From: Thinopyrum elongatum
Lineage: Eukaryota > Streptophyta > Magnoliopsida > Poales > Poaceae
Direction of reading: 5' to 3'
DNA length: 64,000 nucleotides
NCBI GenBank assembly: GCA_011799875.1
Contig: CM022300.1
Coordinates: 114,899,201 to 114,963,200, forward strand
Part shown: piece after piece, positions 12,427 through 23,474 of the stretch
Layout of the letters: the number at the start of each line of letters is the position of its first letter
How positions within the stretch are numbered: the first letter of the stretch is position 1
The notes under the pieces: generated by a model
Databases searched by the model: none
What the model was told of the DNA's origin: nothing
What the model saw: the letters and a program-made list of their open reading frames with translations, nothing else
Made by a program: the position numbers and the translations under genes

Positions 12427-14122
12427 AATTCCCTGTGATGGAACACATGGATGTCGACGTTGTCATCGAGGAGACCGCTAGAGACGCCGCCGCCAAAGCT
12501 GACAGGATTGCCGCTAGCGAGGCCGCCAAAGACGCCACTGTCGAGGTCGGCGAAACTGTTGCCGAGGAAACCACCAAGGAATCTGCCGAGAGGGCCGGCG
12601 AGGAGACTGATGACCACACTGACGGCATTCCTGCCGCAGGAGCGCCAGGCGCTACATCGGCCACAGAGCCCCCAGCCATAGGCGAGTAAAACGTCGAGGA
12701 CCAACCATCGACATCCGAAGCCCCCTCATCGAGCAAATATCTCAAGGTTGGCGACAACCTATTCATCAACTTGCCGGGCACGGCAAATATTGGAACGCCG
12801 ACTGAAGGGGAAACCTTTGATGAAGAAATCATCGCTGCTGCCAGGCTCGAAATCGTTGATGATCCAAGCGCCAGAAGTGGCAAATCTGAAGAGGATCAGC
12901 TCCTTCAGGCTATGAGCGAGAATTTCCGCAAGCTCCAAGCAATCCACCGTGCTCAAAAAGAGAAAGCAGATTCCAGAATGGCAGTTGTCGAAGCAGCCGA
13001 AGCAGGTTTTCAGAAGCGCGTTGAGCAGATGCAGATCTGGTACACTGAGGCCCTTCAGGAGTTGACTGCCAGCTGGGAACAAGTGATCCAAAGCTGGACG
13101 GAGCTCCTCTTGAAACAATCTGACATGGAGAAAGCGCAAGAGGAAGCTGCACAAAGAACTGCCACTGAAGATGCTCTCCTGACGGAGCGTCGCATTGTGC
13201 TTGATGCCCACGAGGAAGATCTTGCCGCATGTGAGCAGGCGCTCGCCGCCAAGCTTCGCGGCAAAGATGAGGAGGTCGATAAGCTTGTCGCGCAACGGAT
13301 CCAGGAGCTGGAGCAAAAGCATAAGGAGGCGCTTGAAGCTCTAACTGTAGATCACGCCTGCAAGCTCAAGGAGGCCGTCGATGCTGCCGAGGCTGCAGAG
13401 GCCGCCAAGAACGAGCTGAGCGACAAAGTGAAGAAGCTTGAGGTGGATCTTGAAGAACACGGCAAGGAGCTCTCGACGCTCAAAGGGGACAGGGAGAAAA
13501 CTCTCCACAGCCTGGCGGAAATGCAAGTTGCCATGTCCGACAAGACCAAGCAGCTCTCTTCAGCCAACGATGTCATTGCCATCTGAGGCTAAAGCTGACC
13601 ACGCTGGAGAAGTCTCTTAAGGACAGCAGGGCCCGTGAGAAGGCCCTAAGCAAAGATCTTCAGGATGAGAAGAACTTGCTTAAGAGCACTGCCGCTGCCC
13701 AAATTGACTATGAGAAGGGTGTGAAAATCTGGACTGATTGCCTTGTCGACACCGCGGAGAGGCTCACAGCACAATTGTCAACCATGGGCCAGGATGGCCT
13801 GCAAAACTTCAGGTATTCCTTCGAAGAAAGGATATCTTCGAGCGCCAGGTTGACCATGTTCTTCGAAAGCATCATTGACGCTTTGAAGCTGCTACAGTCC
13901 AATCGAGCGACCCAACTGGCCAATGAATCCCGCAAACTTTGCCGGGCCGTCGTCCGCAAGGTACTCGTCAAGGTGGTGCATAAGAACCCTGGCGTTGATC
14001 TCACCAACGTGCTCGACCGCTTGCCGAAGGATGCAGATCTCAAGGCACTTGAGGAGCTTGTCACGCCCATCCTTGAGAAGGTAGATTCAATCAAGAGGGT
14101 CGAGGGCCAACGCAGGGACTAG

Positions 14123-14919
14123 CTACCTCATTTTTCCTTGTCGCCACCATTCCATGCAAAAGACAATCAAGTCTTGTGTTAGAACTGCGGCAGCTTATTG
14201 ATATAATATAACTTGCGTATGTTTGGGTATATGCATGCTATTTCCCTTGTCTGATTCCTTTATGTACGGAGTACACCCTACGCTTACTGAAAACTTGTCG
14301 GTGCACAACCTGCCGCGAGCGCTGGGTGCGGGACTTCAGCAGCCTGCTGGAGGTGCAGCGGCCGGCAAGACACTTTGGCGTTCTCAGTGCTGCCACTTAA
14401 ATTGTTGAGCGGACTCGAAACAAAATAAGGGTGCAACCGATTACGACAAGGGTTCCTTCGCGTGCAGGTTTTCCATACAAAGTCAAAATCGTCTAAGGGA
14501 AATAACTTCATAGTAAAAGAAACTTGCTTAAAGTTTTATGACTTAGCTTTTTGTCGCTGTACTTCCTCCGGTAAGGCGTCAATCCTGAACGTCGCCCACT
14601 GGTACCCATATCTTCCTCCCCCCCCCCCCCGGCAAACGTGTGTGCGAGGAATCCTTCTATCTTTTGAGAAAAAGAAAGAAGAGAAAATAAAGATATGGAA
14701 CCTTGGCGGTTCGTTAATACTTACCGGGAACAAGTGTCATACAACGTCTTAGACAAGCATGCATATATATAAACATGGAAATCGATAAGGAAATGCACAA
14801 CACTTAAACTTAGTCATTTGGGCTCAGGATCTGCGCCTGGCTTTGTACAAAGGATTACATGCCTTGTCGGCAAGACTTGTACAAAAAGGTGGTTGCCGGG
14901 GGCCCCCGGCAACCGCGCC
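14123..14919. other. T5 spacer between convergent genes
   Basis: About 800 bp between the 3' ends of the antisense gene and of pol. It contains AT-rich text suited to polyadenylation (gatataatataac near 14199), a run of eleven C near 14622 and further copies of the ccggcaag word. No gene is seen. Confidence 0.6.
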
Positions 14920-16554
14920 TTATGGGTAGAACTTGCGAAGATGCTCGATATTCCAGGAGTTGCTCACTGGAACGCCATCTTCGGTCTCCAGGCGGACAGC
15001 GCCGGGCCTGTTGACTCGTACTACCCGATAAGGGCCTTCCCACTTCGGCGTCAACTTGTTTGAATTCTTGGCGGACTGAATCCGTCGAAGAACAAGGTCG
15101 CCTTCCTCAAAACTTTGGGCATGAACTTTGCGGCTATGGTAGCGGCGCAAAGCTTGCTGGTAGCATGCAGCTCGCACAGCAGCCTGAAGACGATTCTCCT
15201 CAAGGAGCACAGCGTCATCTTGCCGTAGTTGCTCTTGCTCAAGCTCATCATAAGCGAGCACTCGAGGTGATCCATATATGAGTTCCATGCGGAGAACTGC
15301 TTCCGCTCCGTACACCAGAGCGAAGGGCGTCTGGCCGGTGGCTCGATTTGGTGTCGTTCTGATTGACCAAAGAACCGCCGGCAACTCATCAATCTAGCGT
15401 CTTCCGCATTTTCTCAGCTTGTCAAAGGTTCTGGTCCTGAGACCGCGCAGCACTTCAGCATTAGCCCTCTCTGCTTGGCCGTTGCTTCTCGGGTGAGCAA
15501 CAGAGGCAAAACAAATTTTGCCGCCAAGGTCTTGGACGTACTGCATGAAGGTGCGACTTGTGAATTGCGTGCCGTTGTCGGTGATGATCCTGTTAGGCAC
15601 ACCGAAATGGCAAACTATTCCTTTGAAGAACTTGCCGGCTGATTGTGCTGTCACCTTTCTCACCGCTTCCACCTCCGGCCACTTTGTGAACTTGTCGATC
15701 GCAACATACAAGTACTCAAAGCCCCCGGTAGCACGGGGGAAGGGGCCCAGTATGGCGAGCCCCCAGGCCGAAAATGGCCAGGAGAGAGGGATCGTCTGAA
15801 GAGCTTGAGCTGGCTGATGTGATTTCTTCGAATGAAACTGGCACGCTTCACACTTGGTTACTAGTGCAGTTGCATCCTGGAGAGCGGTGGGCCAAAAGAA
15901 ACCTTGCCGGAATGCTTTCCTGACAAGTGCTCTTGATCCTATGTGAGAGCCACATATGCCTCCATGTATCTCTGCCAACAGCTCTAGTCCATCCTCCCGA
16001 GGAATGCACTTCAATTTCACACCGTTTGGTCTCTTTCTGTACAGGACGTCATCGACGAACCGGTACATAGTAGACTGACGGGCTACTTTTTCCGCTTCTT
16101 CCTGCTCCTCAGGGAGTTCTCCTATCTGAAGGAAATGGACAATGTGTTGTGCCCATGCTGGAGCCTGGGGCTCGACGGCTAGGACTAAAGGCATCTCTTC
16201 CGACGGGGGAACATTTGTCTCAACAGCGAAAGCGTGAGGTTCCGCCGGAGCCTGTCGTTCCCCGGCAGGTTTGTCGCTGATCCCGGCAAGTTCCTTGCTG
16301 GCGGCTCCAGGGAGCTCTGCCGGAAAGTACTGCCCAGAATTCAACCTTCTTCTCTTTTCTTGCCTCATTGATGGTGCCACAGATGGTTGAGTCAAATGGA
16401 GCACAAAAGTTCCTGGTTCCACGGGCAACTTGAGGGCAGCGCGCTTTGATAGGTCATCAGCAATACTGTTTTCGGCACGAGGAATGTGCTTCATTTGCAG
16501 ACCATCAAAGCGCTCTTCCATTTTTCTCACTTCATCCACGTAGGCTTGCATCAA
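14920..16554 (-). pseudogene. pol: T5 integrase (broken, catalytic Asp lost)
   Basis: From 16554 down it opens with the end of the second RNase H (HIPRAENSIADDLSKRA). A spacer follows, then the integrase zinc-binding region (HGGICGSH ... CEACQFH), then the core with TDNGTQF and ERANAEVLRG. After a break near 15394, from 15384 to 14920, comes the C-terminal domain (YGAEAVLRME, GDLVLRR, KLTPKWEGPY, WNIEHLRKFYP). The first catalytic position reads WGLAILGPF: Ala stands where integrases have the first Asp of the DD-E triad (codon GCC for an expected GAC). With the frameshift near 15394 this makes the enzyme inactive. It would insert the element cDNA into host chromosomes. Confidence 0.87.
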
Positions 16555-16593
16555 TGGACTCTGATAATTCTTGTTAACTTGCCTGGCAACAAG

Positions 16594-17472
16594 CTACGAA
16601 TTGCCTCTGATGACGAGCTTCTTGATACCAAGGTTTGCCGCGATCCTGAGGCCAGCAAGCAGTCCCTCGTACTCCGAAGTGTTGTTTGTCGAACTCTCCC
16701 GGGGGAAATGCATTTGGATTACATACTTGAGGTGCTCTCCGGTGGGTGCGACAAGCAACACGCCAGCACCGGCGCCTTGCAGCGAGAAAGCCCCGTCAAA
16801 GTACATAACCCATTCTTGATCAATTTCCTTGCCGAGGAGAGTCGTTTCTTGAACCTCTTCGTCTGGCGTTGGGGTCCATTCCGCAATGAACTCTGCCAAG
16901 GCCCTGCTCTGAATTGTCGAAGTACTTTCAAACTTGGGACCAAAGCTTGAAAATTCCAACGCCCACTCCATGATCCTGCCGGTTGCCTCTGGATTTCGCA
17001 AAATCCGTTGCAACGGAAAGCGAGTGACGACGGTAATTTCATGTGCTTGAAAATAATGATGCAGCTTCCTTGAGGCCATAAGGAGGCCGAAGAGCAACTT
17101 CTGCACACCAGAGTATCTTGACCTAGCTCCTTGCAAAAGGGAGCTAACAAAATAAACCGGGCGCTGCACCATCTTTTTCTTTTGCACTGGTTCTTCTAAC
17201 TGCGCAGATCCTGTCTTGCTGGGACCAATCCTTGCTGGGGAAGATCCCGCCGTGTCACTTGGCGGTCCTACCGCTGGTGTTGCCTCCTCATCAGCTTCTC
17301 TCTGTGCCACTAACGCAGCACTAACCACTTGATTTGTCGCTGCTAGGTACAGTAGCAACGACTCTCGTGGCCTAGGCGCGACTAGTGTCGGCGGAGAAGA
17401 AAGGTATTTCTTCAAATCTTGTAGCGCAGCCTCCGCTTCCGGAGTCCATTTCATTGGACCTGCCTTCTTCAA
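16594..17472 (-). pseudogene. pol: T5 RT-linked RNase H and second archaeal-like RNase H
   Basis: From 17472 down the frame covers the RT connection/RNase H region (WTPEAEAALQDLKKYL, VYFVSSLLQGARSRYSG, LLFGLLMASRKLHHYF) and then a second RNase H (VMYFDGAFSLQGAGAGVLL, NNTSEYEGLLAGLR). Two RNase H modules are typical of the Tat lineage. The frame ends at a TAG (16596-16594) right after LVIRGNS, and the text of the domain resumes at 16554. The upstream piece (17625-17470) continues the RT after the stop at 17626. The role is degradation of the RNA strand during reverse transcription. Confidence 0.85.
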
Positions 17473-17625
17473 AATTTTGAAAAAGAGCAGGGCGCGCTCA
17501 GCAGGTTTGGAGATAAACCTGCATAGGGCAGCAACACAGCCGGCAAGACGACGTACATCCTTGACGCGTCTTGGCGCTTCAATCTGCTCAATAGCTTTGA
17601 TCTTGTCGGGGTTCGCTTCGATCCC

Positions 17626-18333
17626 TCACTGAGATACAAAGAACCCGAGAAGCTTGCCGGAAGGAACACCAAACACGCACTCCTCAGGATTGAGCTTTAA
17701 ATTGATCTTGCGCAGATTTGCAAATGTTTCTTCTAGATCTTGTATGAGCGTCGCTTTGTCCTTGGTTTTGACCACTATGTCATCCATGTATGCTTCCATA
17801 TTTCTATGGAGCTGAGGTTCAAAACCAATTTGGACCGCTCTCGCAAATGTAGAACCAGCACTTTTCAACCCGAAAGGCATTCGTATAAAACAATATGTAC
17901 CACATGGGGTGATAAATGCGGTCTTTTCTTCATCTTCTTTTGCCATGAAGATCTGATGGTACCCTGAATAGGCATCAAGGAGCGACAGTAGGTCACAACC
18001 AGCAGTGGAGTCCACAATCTGGTCGATGCGCGGCAAGGGAAAGGGATCTTTTGGACAGGCTTTATTGATGTCTGTATAATCAATACACAGCCTCCATTTC
18101 CCATTCGCCTTGCGCACTACAACTGGATTGGCCAACCACGTTGGGTGAAGCACTCCTCTGACCAATCCTGCCGCTTCTAGCTTCCTGATCTCTTCGGCAA
18201 TGAATTCTTGCCGCTCCAAGGCTTGCTTCCTGACCCTCTGTTTGACGGGCCGCGCGTGAGGACAGACAGCAAGGTGGTGCTCAATTACCTCCCTCGGAAC
18301 ACCGGGGATGTCAGACGGTTGCCATGCAAACAC
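17626..18333 (-). pseudogene. pol: T5 reverse transcriptase
   Basis: 235 codons from 18333. The fingers and palm are intact: KANGKWRLCIDYTDINKACPKD, LLDAYSGYHQI, FGLKSAGSTFARAVQ and the active site AYMDDIVVK. The frame stops at TGA (17628-17626) after LLGFFVSQ; the next text (GIEANPDKI) continues in the same frame, so a single CGA-to-TGA change is likely. Upstream, 18702-18373 carries a low-complexity linker between protease and RT. The RT would copy the element RNA into cDNA inside the particle. Confidence 0.88.
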
Positions 18334-18505
18334 GTCGACATTCGCCCGCAGGAAGGCAATGAGCGCGCTTTCCTATTTTTCATCTAGGGTGGAACTTATG
18401 GTGAAAGTTCCTCCCGTTCCGTCCTCCCTGACAGGCACCTTCTTGATCTCTGGCGGAGCAGCCTTGGGTTTCATGTTCTTGCCAGTGGAACTCTCTGGTG
18501 CGTCC

Positions 18506-19240
18506 TCAACGGAAGCGCAGCACTCCGAGGAGGTGCGCTTGCCGGAGTTTGCGCCAAGATTCTTGCCGGTCTTCTTCTTCACCCCGTGAGTTCCGGCGGC
18601 AGGAGCAGATGCCTTGATGGCAGGTGCTGCAACTGCTTCCCGGTAGAGTTGGTCGGCACAGATGGGCGCATCCTTTTTTGTCGGAGTGGATAGTGATGAC
18701 ACTCAACGGCCTGGGCATCTTCAGCACATTATACGCATAGTGTGATGCCGCCATGAACTTAGCCAGCGCTGGGCGGCCAAGGATCCCATTGTACGACATA
18801 GGGATCTTGGCGACATCAAACACTACCTTCTCTGTCCTGTAGTTGAGCTCGCTACCAAATGTCATCGGTAGCGTAATCTTGCCTGTTGGCTGGGTCCTTC
18901 CTGGATTGACCCCTTGAAACGTGCCCGTTTCCTCGAGGTCTTCATCAGGAATTTGGAGCCTCTTGAGCACGTCCGGCGAGATTAGGTTCAGTCTGGCCCC
19001 ACTGTTAACTAGCATTTTCGTCACCTTGAGGTTGCGGATTGTCGGTGAGACCAACAATGGCAAGCACTCGACCGCGGTTGTGCGATCAGGGTGATCCTCG
19101 GTGTCAAAAATGATAGGCGTGTTGGACCACTTCAGGGGTTTACGTGCATCGAAAGATGGCTCCGTTGCATTAACCTCTCGCACCCACTGTTTAAGTCGAT
19201 GGTGGGAAGAATGCAACGAGGCACCTCCGTCGATACACAT
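18506..19240 (-). pseudogene. pol: T5 aspartic protease region (active-site Asp replaced)
   Basis: From 19240 it reads the retropepsin-like domain: WSNTPIIFDTEDHPD, then MLVNSGARLNLIS, then SYNGILGRPALAKFMA. At the expected active-site Asp the codon is AAC (Asn), in MLVNSGA. Tat proteases have Asp there, so this copy could not cleave its polyprotein. The frame leaves the coding track near 18700, where the neighbouring frame (18702-18373) takes over, indicating a frameshift. The last residues of this frame are therefore out-of-frame. Confidence 0.83.
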
Positions 19241-19321
19241 GGCCTCTGTAGCTTTCTGAAATTCGTGCTCACTGGACTCATCATCTTCTTCATCATCATC
19301 ATCACCCTCTTTGTCACAGCC

Positions 19322-21270
19322 TCAAGCGGGCCTCTCCCTCTGTTGCTTGGCCTTGCCGCGGCGACCCCCTCGGCCACCGCGCTTCTTGCCGGACCCCTCA
19401 GCACCATCCTGGGCCTTCTCCTTGTCTCGTCTCTCGTACTCAGCTCTCTGCTTCTCGACAAGCTGCTCAACTTGCCGGCAGTTTTGGAGATCGTGGCCCT
19501 TGGTGCGATGGATCTTGCAATACTGCTTGCCGGAGCTTTCCGACTTGTCGGCAGCCGCCAAGGCCTGGCAGGAGGCGCACCCAGCAACTTCCTTGCCGGG
19601 GTCGTCAACCTTGGCCTTCTTGGCGGCGCCAGGGTTACCGGATTCCTCGACAGCAAGCACGGCCTTGCCTCTGCGCTTCTTGTTCTGCCGCCGGTCTTTC
19701 TTTGGCGGGGTTGCAGCGTCTTCATCTTCTGATTCGCCCCCTGCACCAACACCCTCGCTAGGGAGTTTCCTCGCTTCTTCAGCCCAAGCGCACTTGTCGG
19801 CCAAAGCGTAAAGCTCGGCAATACTCCTGACCTTGTTCATTGCCAGCTCTTCACGCATTTTGCAGTTACGCACGTTCTTATGAAACGTGCTAACAACAGC
19901 GGCAGGGTGAACGTCGGGAATATTGTATTGCACTCAGCTAAATCTCTGGATAAACTTGCGCAGGGGTTCGCCCTTCTTTTGAGGGAGGAGATGCAAATCA
20001 CTCTCCTGGCCAGGAGCTTGGTGGCCTCCAACAAAGGCGCCAACAAACTGATGGCACGGATCTGACCAAGAAGAAATGAATTCTCCGGCAGATGCATCAA
20101 CCACGACCTGACGTTGGGTTTGAGCACCAACGGGAAGTAGTTGGCAAGTATCTTGTCATCTCGGCCCCCGGCAGCCTGCACCGCAATGGTGTAGATGCTC
20201 AAGAACTTCGAGGGGTGAGTCTTGCTGTCATATTTCTCAGGGACCTCTAGCTTGAAGGTTCGGGAATTGGGCCACCGGACTCGCCGCAGCTCACGGGTAA
20301 ACGCTGGACAACCTACCTCGTAAGGCAAGTCGCCTGCGTCCCCTGGTGCAGGCTTGTCGACAGCGGGTCCTGCGCGCTTATCAGATTGATGGCGCGCTTC
20401 CCATCGCCGCTCGATGGTAGTTCGAGCGTCCTCTGTGCTTTGTTCCCGAAGAACTTGACGCTGGTCGCGGCGCATCCGTGGATCGGACGACACCGTGGAA
20501 TCATCATCACGGCCATCAGTCCGCTGGGTTGTCGACCGCCGCTGGTGTCGTGGAGGGGAGTGCACCGTGGTCGCACCACCTCCAGTCTTCTCCGCATCGG
20601 CTCGCGCCGGATCGATGGACCGCCATTGCGAGGGCCCTGCCTGCTGCGGCCCATCTTTGTTGACGAAGCCAATGAGGCTCTGGATAGTAGATCGCCACAC
20701 CTCCATCTTCTCCAGAGCAGGATGGAAATCGAGGAGCAGTTGCGCACGTGCCAAAGCTTCCGCTGGCATAGGCGGCGGCGACAGATGCGAGGTACGTGAG
20801 GTGCTCTGACTCCTAACAATGTTAGAAGGAGCACCGTCACGATCACACGACCGCACGCCACTTCCACCGGCAGTTTGTCGTGCATGCTGGGCCTGCGCAC
20901 CTTGGGATCGATGCGCAGAAGTCTTTTCATGGGGACGCCCTGAACCACCAGCGCCATGGCGCTGCTCATCGCACACGACCTGGGAAGGCCGTGACGCTTG
21001 CGCCGGCGCGGGAGTCCTAGAAGGCGTCCTCCGATCTCTGGAGTTCGTTGCGCCGCCCGTGGGCAGCACAACCCCATCTCTAGATCCAGCGGCGTGTGGG
21101 TTGCCGTTGCCGCTGCGAACGACGCCGCTCGGCTGGCTTGGATCACCGGAACGCCATGGAGGCTCTAAACCTCTTCCTTCTGCATCCACGCCATCACCCG
21201 TACGCGAGGGCACAGGCAAAACGGATGTAGATGGTAGCGCCTTTGCGGCACTCTTCTTCTTGGGTGGCAT
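19322..21270 (-). pseudogene. gag: T5 gag (frameshifted)
   Basis: It starts at ATG 21270, MPPKKKSAAKALP. A long disordered basic and serine-rich N-terminus leads to the capsid-like region (FKLEVPEKYDSKTHPSKFLSIY, NVRSWLMHLPENSF). A frameshift near 20090 moves the text into another frame, which continues at 19933-19322 with a zinc-binding stretch (CASCQAL ... YCKIHRTKGHDLQNC) and a basic Arg/Gly-rich tail. This is the structural protein that packages element RNA. The first residues (MPPKK) resemble the start of the antisense gene product (MPPKASKG), which may be chance. T6 sits 12 bp upstream of this ATG. Confidence 0.85.
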
Positions 21271-21277
21271 AATGATG

Positions 21278-21282
21278 AAGGT
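21278..21282. repeat. Target site duplication of T6 (aaggt)
   Basis: aaggt lies directly before the T6 LTR and again at 30942-30946 after the other LTR. Confidence 0.95.
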
Positions 21283-23455
21283 TGTAGGAGATATGCCCTA
21301 GAGGCAATAATAAATGTTATTATTTATCTCCATGCTCATAATTAGGTTTATGTTCCATGCTATAACTGCTATGGTTCTCGAGTCTACAATAACCACGAGG
21401 CTCGGAGGAAGACTCATATGCACGTGTGGAATAATAAACGGTAAAATGTATTCCTAGTCTAGCCTCTAAGACTAGCTCAAGTGTTGCATGATGGTCCTGT
21501 TTTCCTGATCATGGGCATGTCTATGCTAGCAACTTTGAGGGCACAATGTTAGAAGAACATTTGTGTTGAATCGACCCGAATTGATGTTATGCTATGAGAT
21601 ACATTCGTCACAAGTTAATGGTTAATAACACAGAGATGGTTTACGTTTGCATAATTCCTTAGACCATAAGAGTATCGAGTTTCTTCATGCTTGCTTCATG
21701 AACTTTGGGGTTTGTTAAACGTCATCCGTAAATGGGTGGCTATTACGGCGGCTTACGGGTTCATGGAAAAGTATGTCAAGTAACTTGATAGCTCAAGATT
21801 GGGATTTGCTCCTCCGACGATGGAGAGATATCTCTGGGCCCTCTCGGTGTTACGGTATCCATCATCGTCTGGCTAGACACTTTGTGATTTGATCACGGGG
21901 ATGTCGGAACACGGGAACGAGAAAAGAGAACGATACCGGTAACGAGGTAACTAGCATAGTGGACAAGTTGTTGATCCACAGAAATACCAACATGTCTCAG
22001 CTCGGGTATTTGTAACATATCGTGAAGCAACAGGAATAGCACACGGCAACTAGAGGTTCACTCGAATATTCATTCGTGTGGGTATAGGGGTCAATATGGG
22101 TGTCCACGGCTCCGATGCTGATCATTGATCGGAAAGTGTTCCGGTCATGTCTATACTTCACCGAACCTATAGGGTCACACGCTTAAGGGTCGTCTATCTG
22201 CTGAATACTAGACAAGGAGTCCGAGAGAAAGTCACTGGAAAAGTTTCAGAGACAACGGAAAAGTTCCGGAGAGAACACCAAAAAAGTTTCGGTAAAACCG
22301 AAAAGTTGTTTCGGATAAAACCATTGATCCAAAAAGGTTTCGGCAAGCACCGGGAATGTTTTGGAGGTTGCCAGATTGGTCTGGTAATTTCTGGAATTTT
22401 TCCGGAGATAAAACCGAAAAAAAGTTTCGAAGCTGCCGGAGTTGTTTACCAGGTAAACAAAGATGGTTTTAAATTAAACCACCATACTGGAAATGTTCCA
22501 GAGCGTGTCCAGATAATTTTAGAGGGTGTCGGAAATGTTCTGGGACCTTTCGGAATTTTTCAGAAGTAATAGTCGCGGAAAACATCTTGTCCCAGCGTGA
22601 GGGGACAAGATCCCACGGATCGTGGGGGCTGTTTTGGGCTGTTTTGGGGGCGCCCCCCCTTGAGGGGGCAGCCCCTTGTGGCTGGACAAAGATGTTGGGG
22701 GGCCCCCCATGGTGGGGGGCAGCCCCCACAAATGGTGGAGAGTGTTGGGAGGAAGGTGGGGCCCCATGGGGGAACACCATGGACAAGGGAACATGTTTTT
22801 CCCTTGTTTGGTGGGAACATGTTCTCCTTGTTTTGTGGGAACATGTTTTCCCCATGTTTAGTGGGCTGAATTTTCAGCCGCCTCCACCCCTTCCACCACT
22901 ATATAAGGAGGAGGAGAGGTGCTCTCCAACTCCACTCCAACTCTCTCACACAAGCCATGCATGATCTGGCATTCTCTCTCCCTCCCACGAAATAGTTTCG
23001 TAGTGCCGAAAGGCTGTCTGGGTTCCGGTGGGAACTAGTTCTGGATGGCGAAGCCCTGCCGGATAGATGACACCGTATGTGTGCAACTCTGTAGAGAGGT
23101 CGTAGTTTCGATCTTAGTGCCCGTGGGGCTATTCGTGAGTGCCTCCCGAAGGGCTGTCCAAGTGACGGTCCGAGTTCTGTGAGTCCTCCCGAAGGGCTGT
23201 CCGCGACACCGTCCGGGGACTGTCCGACCGCCTCCCGGAGGGCTGTCTGGGTGGCGGATGAGGGTATACATCCTCGCGGTTGGGAGGTTGTAAATCCTAG
23301 CTGCGGGGATCTGCACCGACGATCGTCATCGACTCTACTTCCGCTGCGCTATGAGTCGGTAACGAAATGATCAAAACCTTGTATGCAGTCTCCATAGTGG
23401 TCCTGGGCTAGTGCATAGGGCAGAAATTTTTTGTTTTCTACTGCGTTACCCTACA
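21283..23455 (+). repeat. T6 5' LTR
   Basis: 2173 bp. U3 contains three near-palindromes gggaacatgtt(t/c) at 22787-22853, preceded by a strongly G/C-rich inverted-repeat block (22640-22760). A TATATAAG box lies at 22900-22907. Downstream are three copies of a cctcccgaagggctgtcc-like unit (23140-23250). A 140-codon frame at 22147-22569 is present in both LTRs but has no protein-like features I recognise. Confidence 0.94.
22900..22907 (+). promoter_or_regulatory. TATA box of the T6 5' LTR
   Basis: TATATAAG, about 50 bp after the palindromic repeats and followed by a pyrimidine-rich start region. The identical box is at 30386-30393 in the 3' LTR. Confidence 0.7.
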
Positions 23456-23474
23456 GTGGCATCATGAGCCGTGC
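23456..23474 (+). other. T6 primer binding site
   Basis: Immediately after the LTR the sequence reads gtggcatcatgagccgtg. It resembles the copia initiator-Met primer site (tggtatcagagcc) with substitutions and one inserted base. Confidence 0.65.

Larger units (their letters stand above)
10151..14122 (+). pseudogene. T5 antisense gene: gypsy-type transposon-domain protein with introns (decayed)
   Basis: This plus-strand gene lies opposite to and convergent with the T5 gag-pol. It starts at ATG 10151 in a gccATGc context. Residues about 75-150 match the 'putative gypsy-type transposon' domain of grass proteins (FFTTYFYCGLYPPF, LDFTPNAVMCMSVFAHLCE). An acidic, alanine-rich middle and a long coiled-coil C-terminus follow, ending at 14122. 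Two introns are supported by splice signals and by exact frame continuity: 11808-11883 and 12318-12426. The copy is broken by a frameshift near 11060, TGA at 11569, TAG at 11584, TAA at 12687 and a frameshift near 13584. Function is unknown. The charged N-terminus and coiled coil fit an accessory or nucleic-acid-associated protein, but that is only inference. The text of both 3' exons stays recognisable across each break. Confidence 0.75.

Noticed and set aside
20386..21301. Long plus-strand frames opposite T5 gag (20386-20799, 20819-21301)
   Set aside because: Antisense shadows of the GC-rich gag N-terminus; no domain, splice or start support, unlike the real antisense gene at 10151-14122.
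22147..22569. 140-codon frame present in both T6 LTRs
   Set aside because: Conservation in both copies follows from 2% divergence, and the text comes from repeated ttcgg/aaaag LTR words.
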